Shown: in pieces, positions 46,145 to 56,185 of the stretch
Numbering within the stretch: position 1 is the stretch's first letter
Layout: every line of letters begins with the position of its first letter
Assembly (NCBI GenBank): GCA_011050675.1
Contig: DRFI01000025.1
Span: 214,669-278,668, forward strand
DNA: 64,000 nt
Direction: 5' to 3'
Source of the DNA: Maribacter sp.
GTDB lineage: Bacteria; Bacteroidota; Bacteroidia; Flavobacteriales; Flavobacteriaceae
Notes under the pieces: model-generated
Databases searched by the model: none
What the model was told of the DNA's origin: nothing
What the model saw: only the letters and a program-made list of their open reading frames with translations
Translations under genes and position numbers: made by a program

Positions 46145-49112
46145 CCTAGTAAAAAATGTAGTTCTATTACTTGTTTCCTTTCAAGTATTGATATTAAAGG
46201 CACAAGAGCAAGCAACATCTAATTTTACAATTGTAGAGGAAAATACAATTACATCTATTTTAATCGATAAAAAGGATTCAAAAGTTGTCGTCATAGCGTC
46301 AAACATATTTGCAACTGATGTTGAAAAAATAACTGGTAAAAAACCTGCTATTTCTAATAAAATCAGTCAATCTGAATCTACAATAATTGCTGGTACGATT
46401 GGGAGAAATAAATGGATTGATGCCATGATTGCTGCGGGAAAAATTGATGTTTCAGAAATTGAAAATCAATGGGAACGATATAGTATTCAAATAATTGAAA
46501 ACCCAACATCGACTATTAAGAAGGCTTTGGTTGTTGTAGGTAGTGATAGAAGAGGTACTGCATATGGTATTCTCGAACTTTCAAGAAAAATAGGCGTATC
46601 TCCATGGGAATGGTGGGCAGATGTTACTCCGACTAAAAAAGAGTCACTCTCTCTTTCCATTAAAAATGAAGTTTCGAAATCCCCTTCAGTAAAATATAGA
46701 GGCGTCTTTTTAAATGATGAAGATTGGGGATTACAGCGATGGGCTGCTCTAAATTTTGAACCAGAAACTGGTGATATAGGTCCTAAAACCTATGGTAAAG
46801 TATTTGAACTTTTACTACGATTAAGAGCAAATACTATCTGGCCTGCAATGCATTCAAGTACGAAGCCTTTTTATTCTTATCCAGAGAACAAATTCATAGC
46901 AGACGATTATGCCATAGTAATAGGTACATCACATGCAGAACCTATGCTTAGTAATATTAATACCGAATGGAAACATGACCAAATGGGGGAGTATAGATAT
47001 GATACCAATTCAGAAACCATTAAGAGTTTATTTACCAAAAGAGTAAAAGAAACTGCTAAATTAGAAGGTATATATACTACTGGGATGCGTGGTGAGCATG
47101 ATTCGCCAATGATCGTTGGCGAAGATGATACCGATGCTCAGGTTAATTTATTGGAACGTGTTATCACAGATCAACGCGCGATTTTAAAAAAGGAAACAAA
47201 GAAAAATCCAACAAGTATTCCACAAGCTTTTGTTCCTTATAAAGAGGTGCTGAATTACTATCAAAGCGGACTAAAATTACCTGAGGATATTACTCTTGTT
47301 TGGACCGATGACAATTACGGGTACATCCGTCAGTTAAGTAATCCGAAAGAACAAAAAAGAGCTGGTGGTGCTGGGGTATATTACCATACTTCATATTGGG
47401 GTAGACCGCATGATTATTTGTGGTTGAATTCTACCAATCCGGTTTTAATGTGGGAAGAAATGTCCAAAGCTTACGAGTTCCAATCTCGTGATATTTGGAT
47501 TCTAAATTGCGGTGATATTAAACCTCATGAATATAACATTGAACTGTTTTTGGATATGGCTTGGAATATGGATGACTTTAAAGAAAGTTCGTCTGTAAAA
47601 GATCATACTAAGAATTGGGCTTCGCGCGAATTTGGAGAAGGCACTGCGTCTGAAATTACAGATGTACTATTTGAAAATAACCGCTTGGCATATATTAGAA
47701 GACCGGAGTTTATGGCATGGAGCCAAGTAGAACCGGTAACTAAAGAAGGCGAAACAGAATTGACCCAATACCACTATAATGATGAGGTTACAGGTCGTAT
47801 AGAAAACTATCAAGGTTTAATTGATGCTACTGAAAATTTGTATTATGCAATACCAGCCTATAGAAAAGATGCTTTTTATCAATTGGTGTATTACCCGGTT
47901 ATTGGTGCATCAAAATTGAATCAGAAATGGTTGTATAGTTTTAAGAACAAATTTACAGCCAAGCAAGGCAGACAAAGTGCGAATGCATTTGCTGCATTAT
48001 CAGAAGAAGCCTATAATCGTATTACCAAAGAAACAGATTTCTATAATACAACACTTAAAAATGGAAAATGGAACCATATTATGACCATGGCTCCACGTTT
48101 TCTTCCTGTTTTTGCACAACCGGCAACATCGAGTATAGCCAATAGTGAAAAAGCTAGTCTTGGTTTAGCTTTAGAAGGGTATCAGATGGAGGTTAACGAT
48201 AAGGTAATTAATAGTTATGCAGATGTGCTTCCTGTTTTTAATAGCTACACGAACAGTACTTATTTTATTGATGTTTTTACAAACGGTAATGGAACGGTTA
48301 ACTGGGAAGCAGAACCAAAGGCAGATTGGATTCGTTTATCAGAAAGTTCAGGAACCTTAAATTCCGATAATTTAGAAAAACGAATTTGGGTCAGTATCGA
48401 TTGGAGTAAAGTCCCCCAAGGCGAGAATAAAAAAGAAGCTCCTTTAGGGCACGACTTTCAGTTGATTCCGCCGAGTTTCAAGGTTAATAGTGCTATCGAT
48501 TTTATATCAGAAGGAAAAACTACCGCCATTGGCATATCTGCCTACAATCCTAAATTCGAGGCATTAAATAACTACAAAGGATTTGTAGAGGATAAAGGAT
48601 ATGTTTCTATACATGCCGAAAACTATACCAGAAAGAAAGATGGTAAAGAGGCAAATTGGAAGATGTTTGAAGGTATGGGGTATACCAATAAAGTAATTAC
48701 GGCGCTACCAAGAACTGCGATGCCTTTGGTTAATCTAGAAGAAATTACAATGAATAGTCCGGTTTTGGAATATGATTTTTATACTTTTAATTTTGGTGAG
48801 GTTGAAGTGAATTTACAAGCGGTGCCTACCCACGCTCCTCATACTGGAATAGGGGTGCGTTGTGCGGTTTCTATTGATGATGCTACACCAGTTTTTGTAG
48901 ATTTTGAAACTACAGGTCGTAGTGAAGAATGGAAAGAGAATGTGCTTAAAAATGCATCGATAAAATCTGTAAAACAAATAGTAAATAAAGCAGGGAAGCA
49001 TACATTGAAAATATGGATGGTAGACCCTGGAGTAATGATAGATCAAGTGTTGATAGATTTAGGAGGATGGAAAAAGAGCTATGCGTTTCCGAAAGAAACG
49101 GTCAAGGAATAA
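46122..49112 (+). CDS. GH115 alpha-glucuronidase
   Basis: The open frame reaches back to a TTG at 46107, but ATG 46122 (MRKLRKSNLVKNVVLLLVSF) gives a proper signal peptide ending LKAQ; I take it as start (996 aa). Numbered from 46107: GSDRRGTAYGILELSR near 145, MRGEHDSPM with Glu330, VWTDDNYGYIRQL at 398-410, and YHTSYWGRPHDYLWL with His427. The C-terminal ~300 residues are the beta-rich domains typical of GH115. The family removes alpha-1,2-linked glucuronate, usually from xylan. Overlaps the PI-PLC gene by about 23 bp. Confidence 0.93.
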   Translation: MRKLRKSNLVKNVVLLLVSFQVLILKAQEQATSNFTIVEENTITSILIDKKDSKVVVIASNIFATDVEKITGKKPAISNKISQSESTIIAGTIGRNKWIDAMIAAGKIDVSEIENQWERYSIQIIENPTSTIKKALVVVGSDRRGTAYGILELSRKIGVSPWEWWADVTPTKKESLSLSIKNEVSKSPSVKYRGVFLNDEDWGLQRWAALNFEPETGDIGPKTYGKVFELLLRLRANTIWPAMHSSTKPFYSYPENKFIADDYAIVIGTSHAEPMLSNINTEWKHDQMGEYRYDTNSETIKSLFTKRVKETAKLEGIYTTGMRGEHDSPMIVGEDDTDAQVNLLERVITDQRAILKKETKKNPTSIPQAFVPYKEVLNYYQSGLKLPEDITLVWTDDNYGYIRQLSNPKEQKRAGGAGVYYHTSYWGRPHDYLWLNSTNPVLMWEEMSKAYEFQSRDIWILNCGDIKPHEYNIELFLDMAWNMDDFKESSSVKDHTKNWASREFGEGTASEITDVLFENNRLAYIRRPEFMAWSQVEPVTKEGETELTQYHYNDEVTGRIENYQGLIDATENLYYAIPAYRKDAFYQLVYYPVIGASKLNQKWLYSFKNKFTAKQGRQSANAFAALSEEAYNRITKETDFYNTTLKNGKWNHIMTMAPRFLPVFAQPATSSIANSEKASLGLALEGYQMEVNDKVINSYADVLPVFNSYTNSTYFIDVFTNGNGTVNWEAEPKADWIRLSESSGTLNSDNLEKRIWVSIDWSKVPQGENKKEAPLGHDFQLIPPSFKVNSAIDFISEGKTTAIGISAYNPKFEALNNYKGFVEDKGYVSIHAENYTRKKDGKEANWKMFEGMGYTNKVITALPRTAMPLVNLEEITMNSPVLEYDFYTFNFGEVEVNLQAVPTHAPHTGIGVRCAVSIDDATPVFVDFETTGRSEEWKENVLKNASIKSVKQIVNKAGKHTLKIWMVDPGVMIDQVLIDLGGWKKSYAFPKETVKE

Positions 49113-50953
49113 ATAGATTTAGAGTAAAACGGCAGTATAGATTTCTATATATAGGTCTGCTATTTTTGATGTTTTCTTGCGATGATAAAAAGGTAGAAGA
49201 ATTTGAAGAAGTGAAAATTGCATTCATTGCAGATGCACATTTTCAAGATATCTATGCCCATTTCGAAGATGCTGATTACAAAGGAATTGAAAACCCGCAA
49301 ACGGGCGACTTTGTAAACATTCGTACCATGAATGCGCAATTACAATCTACAAGAATATTCAATGAAAATTATTTTGCTTTTATTGAAGCACTAGATGACA
49401 TTGTTGCTAGAGGAATTAAATTAGTTGCATTACCTGGAGATTTTAGTGATGATGGGCAGCCTGTTCATGTTAAAGGCTTACGGAAGATTTTGGACAACTA
49501 TTCTAAAGACCATGGAATCTTATTTTTTGCAACAACAGGAAATCATGACCCTGTAAAACCCTTTGCACAAGATTCTGGTAAAACAGATTTTTTAGGTGTA
49601 GGAGGCAAAGAGCAGATTATTACAAGTGCTATTGGAAATATAAAAGATACAGTTGCTGGGCAGTTAATCCCAATTATTACATCGGAAATAAAGAAATGGG
49701 GATATCAAGATATTTTAAATGAAATGTCTGCCTTTGGTTTTTATCCACAGAAAGAATACCTGTACTGGGAAACTCCTTTCTCTGATTATTCTTACGAAGA
49801 ATACACTTTTGATACTGCGTTAGAAGCATCTATGTTGGGGAAAAGAACCTACGAGATTGATGAGTTTAATAAGCACCCAGATGCTAGTTATTTGGTAGAA
49901 CCAACTGAAGGCGTTTGGTTATTGGCACTAGATGCCAATGTATATGTGCCTAAAAAAGAATTATCAGGAATATCTGAAAATGCCAATGATTATGAAGGCG
50001 CAAGTATTGGGTATAATAACGTGCTTTTACAAAAAAGACATTTAATTGATTGGGTAAAAAATGTAGCTAAGCAAGCAGAGCAAATGAACAAGGTTTTAAT
50101 TGCCTTTAGCCATTACCCAATGGTAGATTTTAATGACGATGCCTCAGAAGAAATGAAACAGTTCTTTGGAGAAGATAATATGCAATTGCACCGAGTACCA
50201 AAAGAAGAGGTGGCAGAGCTATTTGTAGATTCAGGTATTGAGATTCATTTTGGTGGTCATATGCATATTAATGATACAGGTGTAAGAACAAGTGCAAAAG
50301 GCAACACATTATTTAATATTCAGACTCCGTCACTTGCCGCTTATGCACCTGGTTATAAAATTTTAACTATACATTCTAAGACCAATTTTGAGGTTGAAAC
50401 TGTGGTGATAGAAAAAGCTAAAAGCTTTAATAGCCTATTTTTTTTATATGAGCAGGAACATGATTATTTAAAGAGAACTCAAGCACCTGAAATTTGGAAT
50501 AAAGATATTTTAACTTCTGAGAACTATAGGGATTTTACCCAATGGCATTTAAAAGAATTAGTGCGACTTCGTTTTTTGCCAGATGATTGGTCTCAAGAAT
50601 TTGTAGCAGGTTTTATTTATAAAACAGGAGAGGAACTTTTAATAGCACAACCTGAAGATTTCGATAATAAATTAAAAAGTGCCAATTTATCAATTAACGA
50701 TTTCAAAACCTGGACTGGTTTTGATATGGTTTATGACTTTTATCGATTAAGAAGCGCAGATGAATTGGCTTTTACTGATATTGGTGATGCTCGTTTAAAG
50801 CAATACGAATTAGTTTGTAAGCAGTTAAAAGAATCAGAAAACGATGCTTACAGATTGTGGGCGAATATTTTCGAGAAAAGTAGAAAGGGTAAACCTTCCA
50901 ATCATTTTATAATAGATTTAAAACAAGGGACTATTGAAAGTATAGCCCCTTAA
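49067..50953 (+). CDS. Calcineurin-like metallophosphoesterase lipoprotein
   Basis: The frame is open from an ATG at 49013, but that start would overlap GH115 by 100 bp; ATG 49067 still overlaps by 46 bp and gives a 628-aa lipoprotein (lipobox LMFSC). Metal-binding blocks in order: FIADAHFQD (DxH), LPGDFSDDG (GD), TTGNHDP (GNHD), FSHYPMV and HFGGHMHIND (GHxH). The C-terminal ~200 residues are helical and of unknown role. In context it could remove phosphate from inositol phosphate released by the upstream phospholipase (inference). Confidence 0.82.
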   Translation: MEKELCVSERNGQGINRFRVKRQYRFLYIGLLFLMFSCDDKKVEEFEEVKIAFIADAHFQDIYAHFEDADYKGIENPQTGDFVNIRTMNAQLQSTRIFNENYFAFIEALDDIVARGIKLVALPGDFSDDGQPVHVKGLRKILDNYSKDHGILFFATTGNHDPVKPFAQDSGKTDFLGVGGKEQIITSAIGNIKDTVAGQLIPIITSEIKKWGYQDILNEMSAFGFYPQKEYLYWETPFSDYSYEEYTFDTALEASMLGKRTYEIDEFNKHPDASYLVEPTEGVWLLALDANVYVPKKELSGISENANDYEGASIGYNNVLLQKRHLIDWVKNVAKQAEQMNKVLIAFSHYPMVDFNDDASEEMKQFFGEDNMQLHRVPKEEVAELFVDSGIEIHFGGHMHINDTGVRTSAKGNTLFNIQTPSLAAYAPGYKILTIHSKTNFEVETVVIEKAKSFNSLFFLYEQEHDYLKRTQAPEIWNKDILTSENYRDFTQWHLKELVRLRFLPDDWSQEFVAGFIYKTGEELLIAQPEDFDNKLKSANLSINDFKTWTGFDMVYDFYRLRSADELAFTDIGDARLKQYELVCKQLKESENDAYRLWANIFEKSRKGKPSNHFIIDLKQGTIESIAP

Positions 50954-51028
50954 TAGTCTAACTAAAAACTGTTATCTGAAGCTTTTGTACATTTATAATT
51001 AACCTAACATAAATATTTAAAACAGTAC

Positions 51029-54000
51029 ATGCGAAATGTTTTCTGCATATTTATTAGTATCATTTTATTTGCTGCAAGCCTAACGGCTCAGGATATAAAA
51101 TTTGAGCATTATAATGATGACAATGGGTTGTCTCATAATGCTGTTAGGCATATCGTACAAGATAAGCATGGGTTTTTATGGTTAGGTACATTCGCCGGTC
51201 TAAATAGATTTGATGGTTATGAGTTTAAGTCTTACCTAAGCTCTTCTACAGACAAGGCTAAACTGAACAATGATGATATTACGGCGTTAAAACTTGATGA
51301 AGATTCCAACAACTTATGGATTGGAACTAGAAACGGACTGTCCCTTTTTAAAACTGACACCCATATTTTTAGCACCTATTTACCAGAAAAGGATAATGAA
51401 AGTAGTCTTCCAGAAGGGGAGATTAGATCTGTTTATATAGATAAATTTAAAAGAATTTGGGTAGGTACCAAAAATAGCGGACTCTATATTTTAAATAGTA
51501 AAACGGATATATTCAAAAAAGTAGAAATAGAAAATTTCAACTATATAAAAGAAATCGTTGAGGATAAAAATGGCGATATATGGGTAGGTAGTTATGAATC
51601 TGGTGGGGTAGCTAAATTGACTTTAGGTGCAGAAGGTGAAATCACTCAAAAATATATATACAACCTTTCGATACCAAAATCGGTTGAAAAAAATCCGTAT
51701 TTAAATTTTATTTATGAAGATGCAAAATCAGATATTTTTATTGGAACTAGAGTTGGTCTCTATAAACTAAATAAAACCACCAATAAGTTTGTAAACCTTG
51801 AAATTGAAAATCCTGAAACTAAAGATGGTTTAGGACCTTATTTTCTTTCGGTTACTCAAGCCCCAGATGGTAAATATTGGGTAGGTACTTTAGGTGGTTT
51901 AATAGTTTGTGATCAATTAGAAGATATTGATAAAGGTGAATTTAAATGGCATTATTCCGTATTACCAGATGATACCTCTTTGGTTGATAATTTGGTGTCA
52001 GCATTGTTTTTTGATGCTTCTGGAGTGTTGTGGATTGGCACTGAAGATGGCTTGGATAAGTATGATCCATTTGAAAATCAGTTTAATAGTAATAAGGACA
52101 TTTCATTACATATTAATAATCAGGTGCCTAGAATTAGAGGGTTTAGCAAAACTTATGATAATAAAGTAGTAGTAGCAACAAGGCATAACGGACTTTTTAT
52201 TTCAAATGAGGAAGACTTCTTACCGCTTTATAATAACCAAAAAGATATCGCAAGTATCTATTCTATTGACGGTAATATTTTTTATTGTGGTTTATGGAAT
52301 GGCAATTTGCTGGTGTATAATTATAAAGAAAATTCATCTAAAGAAATCTCTGTTGGTTTTGTACAGTCGCCAATTTTTGCATTTGAAGCATTAGAGGAAG
52401 ATCAATTAATACTAGGTTCTTTTGGCGAAGGAGCTACAATACTAAATACCAAGAGTCTTACTAAGGAAAATAATACAAGTGTATTATTAAAAGGATATCA
52501 AATTAATGAAATCGTTAAGCAAGACGATTCTAATATTTGGTTTGCTACTGAGACAGGGGTTGTGCACTTTTTAAGGGATAAAAATACTTTTGATTATTAT
52601 AAATCATCTGCTACACCAGATGTTGGATTACTGCATGATAATGTTAGTGATATTATGTTTGATAATGAAGGTCGATTGTGGGCGGCAACTAGAAAAGGTA
52701 TTAGTCTATTTAATTTTGAGACCAAAGAATTTAACCCTTTAAAAGAACCCATAGAACTTAGGGATAAGTGGATAACCGATATGCTTACCTATACCAATGG
52801 GGATATCTGGTTTAACATGAACAGTAATAGTGTAGCTAGGTTAAAATCGAATTTAAAGAATTACAATATTTACGATGTTAAAAGCGGTAATAGATTAGAT
52901 GTTTTTAGCTCTAGTGGTTTTTACAATTTTGAAAACTCAAATATATATTTAGGAGGAAAAAATGGTATTATATATTTTTCGCCTTATGCTATAAGTGAGA
53001 ACAAAGTTGCCAAAAAACCAATGATTACTGAGTTTAAGATTCAGAACGAGGTGATACAACCAGGTACTGAAATTAATGGGGAAATTCCTCTGAAGAAAAA
53101 TTTAAATGAAACTAAGAGTGTAACCTTAGATTATAAGAATAGAAATTTTTCACTTCAATTCTCTGCACCTTCATATGTAAATGAAAAGCTTAATAAGTTT
53201 GAATATATGCTAGAAGGTTTTGATGAAAACTGGATTTCAACAACCAGTAATTCACGTACCGTACAGTACACAAATTTATTCCCTGGTGATTATACTTTTA
53301 AAATTAAATCAAGTAATAGTGATGGTTTTTGGAGTGATGTAAATTCATATAATATTACGGTAACACCTCCTTTTTGGTTAACATACCAAGCATTGATTTT
53401 ATTTCTTGCCTTAGTGGTTTTGATCATTTATTTCATAAGAAAAGAAATGAAGAACAGGTTGCGTTTAAAGCAAGAACTAGTTACTGAAAAAGTAAATAGA
53501 GAACGCGATATTAAATTGAATAATGAGAAACTTCGTTTTTTTACAAATATATCTCACGAGTTAAGAACGCCGTTGACTTTAATTTTAGGTCCTGCTAAAC
53601 AGTTGTTAGAAGAGAGCAACGAAAACAGTAGCGAGTATCAAAAAAGCAGGTTCAATCTAATTCATCAGAATGCAAGTAGACTTTTAAATTTAGTGAATCA
53701 GGTGCTAGATTTTAGAAAGGCACAAACTGGCGAGTTAAAGCTTAAGGTTTCTAAAACAGATGTGCTGTTATTTACCACCAATACGTTTGAATCTTTTAAA
53801 GAGTTCGCCTACAATAAGCAAATAGAGCTGAATATAAACAGTGAAGTGGAGACGCTATTTGGTTGGATAGATAGAGATAAATTCGACAAAATTTTATATA
53901 ACCTTTTGTCTAACGCCATTAAGTTTACCAACAAATACGGTCATGTAGATTTATTTCTAAAGCTAAAAGAAAACAATAGTGAAATATTGGTTATTGAAGT

Positions 54001-55063
54001 TAGCGATGATGGTATTGGTATACCCTTAAAAAGTCAAGAAAAAATATTTACCAGATTTTACCAAGCCACCAATAGTAAAGAGAACAATACAGGTTCAGGT
54101 ATTGGTCTATCACTTGTAAAATCGCTTGTTGAATTACATAAAGGGACTATAGTTGTAGAAAGTAGACCCAATGAAGGAAGTACGTTTACAGTAGAAATCC
54201 CTATCAGTCGCGATAGTTATACTAAGAAAGAGGTCTTTGAATTTATTTCAAATACAGAGGTAGAAGAACCAGAAGCATATGTTCCTGTTAAAAGAAAAAC
54301 AACAAATACAGATATCAAAGATAAGATTTTGGTGATTGAAGATAATATTGAGTTAAGAAAATATCTTATTGATTATTTATCTGTCTACTACAAAGTCTAT
54401 GAGGCTGAAAATGGTAAAGAAGGACTTCAGCTTTGTAGAAAAATAAAACCAATGTTATGTGTTGCCGATGTAATGATGCCGGTAATGGACGGACTAGAAT
54501 TTTGTAATGAATTAAAAAACGATGAATTTATTAGTCATATTCCGGTAATTCTTTTAACCGCATTATCTGAAAATGAAGATAAGGTAAAAGGATATGATGT
54601 TGGGGCAGATTCATATCTCGTTAAACCTTTTGATCCCTCATTGTTGAAATCGGTTATTGTAAATACGATCAAAACTCGTTTAGAGCTTAAAGCTAAATTT
54701 TCTGATGAGGTGGAGAGCGAAGTTGGGTTGCTGACTCACTCGCCCATAGACAGAGCATTAATGGAGCAAATCACGAAAATTATTGAAGAGAATATCGATG
54801 ATGTAGATTTAACTACCAATTATCTATGTCAAGAATTGGGGATGAGTTCTTCAAAGTTATACCGCAAAATAAAAGAACTTACAGATTTAGCGCCAAACGA
54901 ATTCATTCGTACTATTAGATTAAAAAAATCGGCACAGTTGTTAAAGACAAAAAAATACAATGTTTCTGAGGTTACCGATTTAATAGGATTCAATGATCCG
55001 CTATATTTTAGCAGGTGTTTTAAGAAGCAATTTGGCTTTCCTCCAAGTAAATTATTGAAATAG
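51029..55063 (+). CDS. Hybrid two-component system regulator (HTCS)
   Basis: 1344 aa, one-protein sensor-regulator of PULs. Order: signal peptide; two-component-regulator propeller repeats (~21-690, recurring LWIGT / IWVGT strands); Y_Y_Y domain (~700-780); one membrane helix (~785-805); HisKA with phosphorylated His843 in SHELRTPL; HATPase (DDGIGIP, GSGIGLSLVK); receiver with Asp1147 in ADVMMPVMDG; C-terminal AraC-type helix-turn-helix (MSSSKLYRKIKELT, FNDPLYFSRCFKKQFGFPP). The periplasmic part senses a glycan product. It probably binds the TCCAT pairs found in three promoters. Confidence 0.95.
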   Translation: MRNVFCIFISIILFAASLTAQDIKFEHYNDDNGLSHNAVRHIVQDKHGFLWLGTFAGLNRFDGYEFKSYLSSSTDKAKLNNDDITALKLDEDSNNLWIGTRNGLSLFKTDTHIFSTYLPEKDNESSLPEGEIRSVYIDKFKRIWVGTKNSGLYILNSKTDIFKKVEIENFNYIKEIVEDKNGDIWVGSYESGGVAKLTLGAEGEITQKYIYNLSIPKSVEKNPYLNFIYEDAKSDIFIGTRVGLYKLNKTTNKFVNLEIENPETKDGLGPYFLSVTQAPDGKYWVGTLGGLIVCDQLEDIDKGEFKWHYSVLPDDTSLVDNLVSALFFDASGVLWIGTEDGLDKYDPFENQFNSNKDISLHINNQVPRIRGFSKTYDNKVVVATRHNGLFISNEEDFLPLYNNQKDIASIYSIDGNIFYCGLWNGNLLVYNYKENSSKEISVGFVQSPIFAFEALEEDQLILGSFGEGATILNTKSLTKENNTSVLLKGYQINEIVKQDDSNIWFATETGVVHFLRDKNTFDYYKSSATPDVGLLHDNVSDIMFDNEGRLWAATRKGISLFNFETKEFNPLKEPIELRDKWITDMLTYTNGDIWFNMNSNSVARLKSNLKNYNIYDVKSGNRLDVFSSSGFYNFENSNIYLGGKNGIIYFSPYAISENKVAKKPMITEFKIQNEVIQPGTEINGEIPLKKNLNETKSVTLDYKNRNFSLQFSAPSYVNEKLNKFEYMLEGFDENWISTTSNSRTVQYTNLFPGDYTFKIKSSNSDGFWSDVNSYNITVTPPFWLTYQALILFLALVVLIIYFIRKEMKNRLRLKQELVTEKVNRERDIKLNNEKLRFFTNISHELRTPLTLILGPAKQLLEESNENSSEYQKSRFNLIHQNASRLLNLVNQVLDFRKAQTGELKLKVSKTDVLLFTTNTFESFKEFAYNKQIELNINSEVETLFGWIDRDKFDKILYNLLSNAIKFTNKYGHVDLFLKLKENNSEILVIEVSDDGIGIPLKSQEKIFTRFYQATNSKENNTGSGIGLSLVKSLVELHKGTIVVESRPNEGSTFTVEIPISRDSYTKKEVFEFISNTEVEEPEAYVPVKRKTTNTDIKDKILVIEDNIELRKYLIDYLSVYYKVYEAENGKEGLQLCRKIKPMLCVADVMMPVMDGLEFCNELKNDEFISHIPVILLTALSENEDKVKGYDVGADSYLVKPFDPSLLKSVIVNTIKTRLELKAKFSDEVESEVGLLTHSPIDRALMEQITKIIEENIDDVDLTTNYLCQELGMSSSKLYRKIKELTDLAPNEFIRTIRLKKSAQLLKTKKYNVSEVTDLIGFNDPLYFSRCFKKQFGFPPSKLLK

Positions 55064-55093
55064 AGATTTTTAAGTTTTTAGGGTTTGCTAAGT

Positions 55094-55150
55094 AATCCAT
55101 ATTTATGATGGTATTATCCATTAATTTATGACATAAATACTATAAATTGC
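55094..55150 (+). promoter_or_regulatory. Probable HTCS site and promoter, inositol oxygenase gene
   Basis: AATCCAT at 55094-55100 and TATCCAT at 55115-55121 (21 bp apart), a 21-bp gap, then TAAATTGC at 55143-55150. The -7 box is weaker than in the two promoters at 32.7-32.9 kb, but both spacings are identical. Confidence 0.6.
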
Positions 55151-55216
55151 AAGTAGATATGCTTTAGATATCAAAACAACAAATCAACTTACTCAAAAAC
55201 ATTAATAACAATTTTT

Positions 55217-56095
55217 ATGGAAAAAGCGTTGAACAACAATCAGAATCATCCCATGGATAATATTGATGATTGGGAAGATAACTTATTAGAAAGATACCCT
55301 GATCCAGAAGAAACAACAAAAGAAAAAGAAGAGTTTAGAAATTATGTAGACTCAGAAAGGTTGGATACGGTTAAAGAGTTTTATAAAATTAATCACGAAT
55401 TTCAAACGTATGATTTCGTAGTTGAAAAAGAGAAAGAGTTTCTACAATTCAACAAAAAAGAAATGTCAATCTGGGAAGCCGTAGACTTTCTGAATACTTT
55501 GGTAGATGATAGTGATCCAGATATAGATTTAGATCAATTACAACACCTATTACAGACTTCAGAAGCTATTAGAGCAGATGGGCATCCAGATTGGTTCGTA
55601 CTTACTGGTTTTATCCATGATTTAGGGAAAATATTATGTTTATTCGACGAGCCACAATGGGCTGTTGTTGGCGATACTTTTCCAGTAGGATGCGCTTATT
55701 CAGACAAAATAGTATATCCAGAGTTCTTTAGTGCAAATCCAGATGCAAAAAATAGTAACTATAATACAAAGTACGGCGTATACGAACCAAATTGTGGTTT
55801 AGATAATGTGAAAATGAGTTGGGGACATGATGAATATCTGTACCAGATAATGAAAGATTATTTGCCAGAACCTGCACTTTACATGATCCGTTATCACTCA
55901 TTTTATTCTCAGCATAGAGAAAATGATTACACGCATTTGATGACTGCAAAAGATATTGAGATGTTTGAGTGGGTAAAGAAATTTAACCCTTACGATTTAT
56001 ACTCTAAAGCACCTGTGCCACCAGATGTTAAAGCATTACTTCCTTATTACAAAGAACTAGTATCGAAGTATTTACCTGAAAAATTGAATTTTTAG
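55217..56095 (+). CDS. Myo-inositol oxygenase (MIOX)
   Basis: Cleaves myo-inositol with O2 to D-glucuronate, cytosolic, non-heme di-iron. 292 aa, close to the ~285 aa of animal enzymes. All six iron ligands can be placed by pattern: His110 ([12 protein letters not shown]), His134 and Asp135 (IHDLGK), His204 (WGHDEY), His227 (RYHSFYS) and Asp260 (NPYDLYSK). [15 protein letters not shown] is strongly typical. The product enters the UxaC route encoded 45 kb away in this window. A terminator follows. Confidence 0.95.
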   Translation: MEKALNNNQNHPMDNIDDWEDNLLERYPDPEETTKEKEEFRNYVDSERLDTVKEFYKINHEFQTYDFVVEKEKEFLQFNKKEMSIWEAVDFLNTLVDDSDPDIDLDQLQHLLQTSEAIRADGHPDWFVLTGFIHDLGKILCLFDEPQWAVVGDTFPVGCAYSDKIVYPEFFSANPDAKNSNYNTKYGVYEPNCGLDNVKMSWGHDEYLYQIMKDYLPEPALYMIRYHSFYSQHRENDYTHLMTAKDIEMFEWVKKFNPYDLYSKAPVPPDVKALLPYYKELVSKYLPEKLNF

Positions 56096-56119
56096 TTATA
56101 CTAATCATTTGAGTTTAGC

Positions 56120-56154
56120 AATGCTCTAGCCCTTCCAACTAGAGCATTTTTTTT
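56120..56154 (+). terminator. Intrinsic terminator after the inositol oxygenase gene
   Basis: AATGCTCTAG (56120-56129) pairs with CTAGAGCATT (56139-56148) around a 9-nt loop, followed by a T-run. It lies only 30 bp before the transporter gene, so the latter needs read-through or its own start. Confidence 0.9.
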
Positions 56155-56185
56155 ACATCATAGTACCAAACCAACCAATCTACAT

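Noticed and set aside
25860..50953. Interpretation as an ulvan or alginate PUL
   Set aside because: GH78-like and uronate genes suggested ulvan at first, but there is no ulvan/alginate lyase, sulfatase or GH105/GH88 in the window, and GH92, PI-PLC and MIOX are not explained by it.
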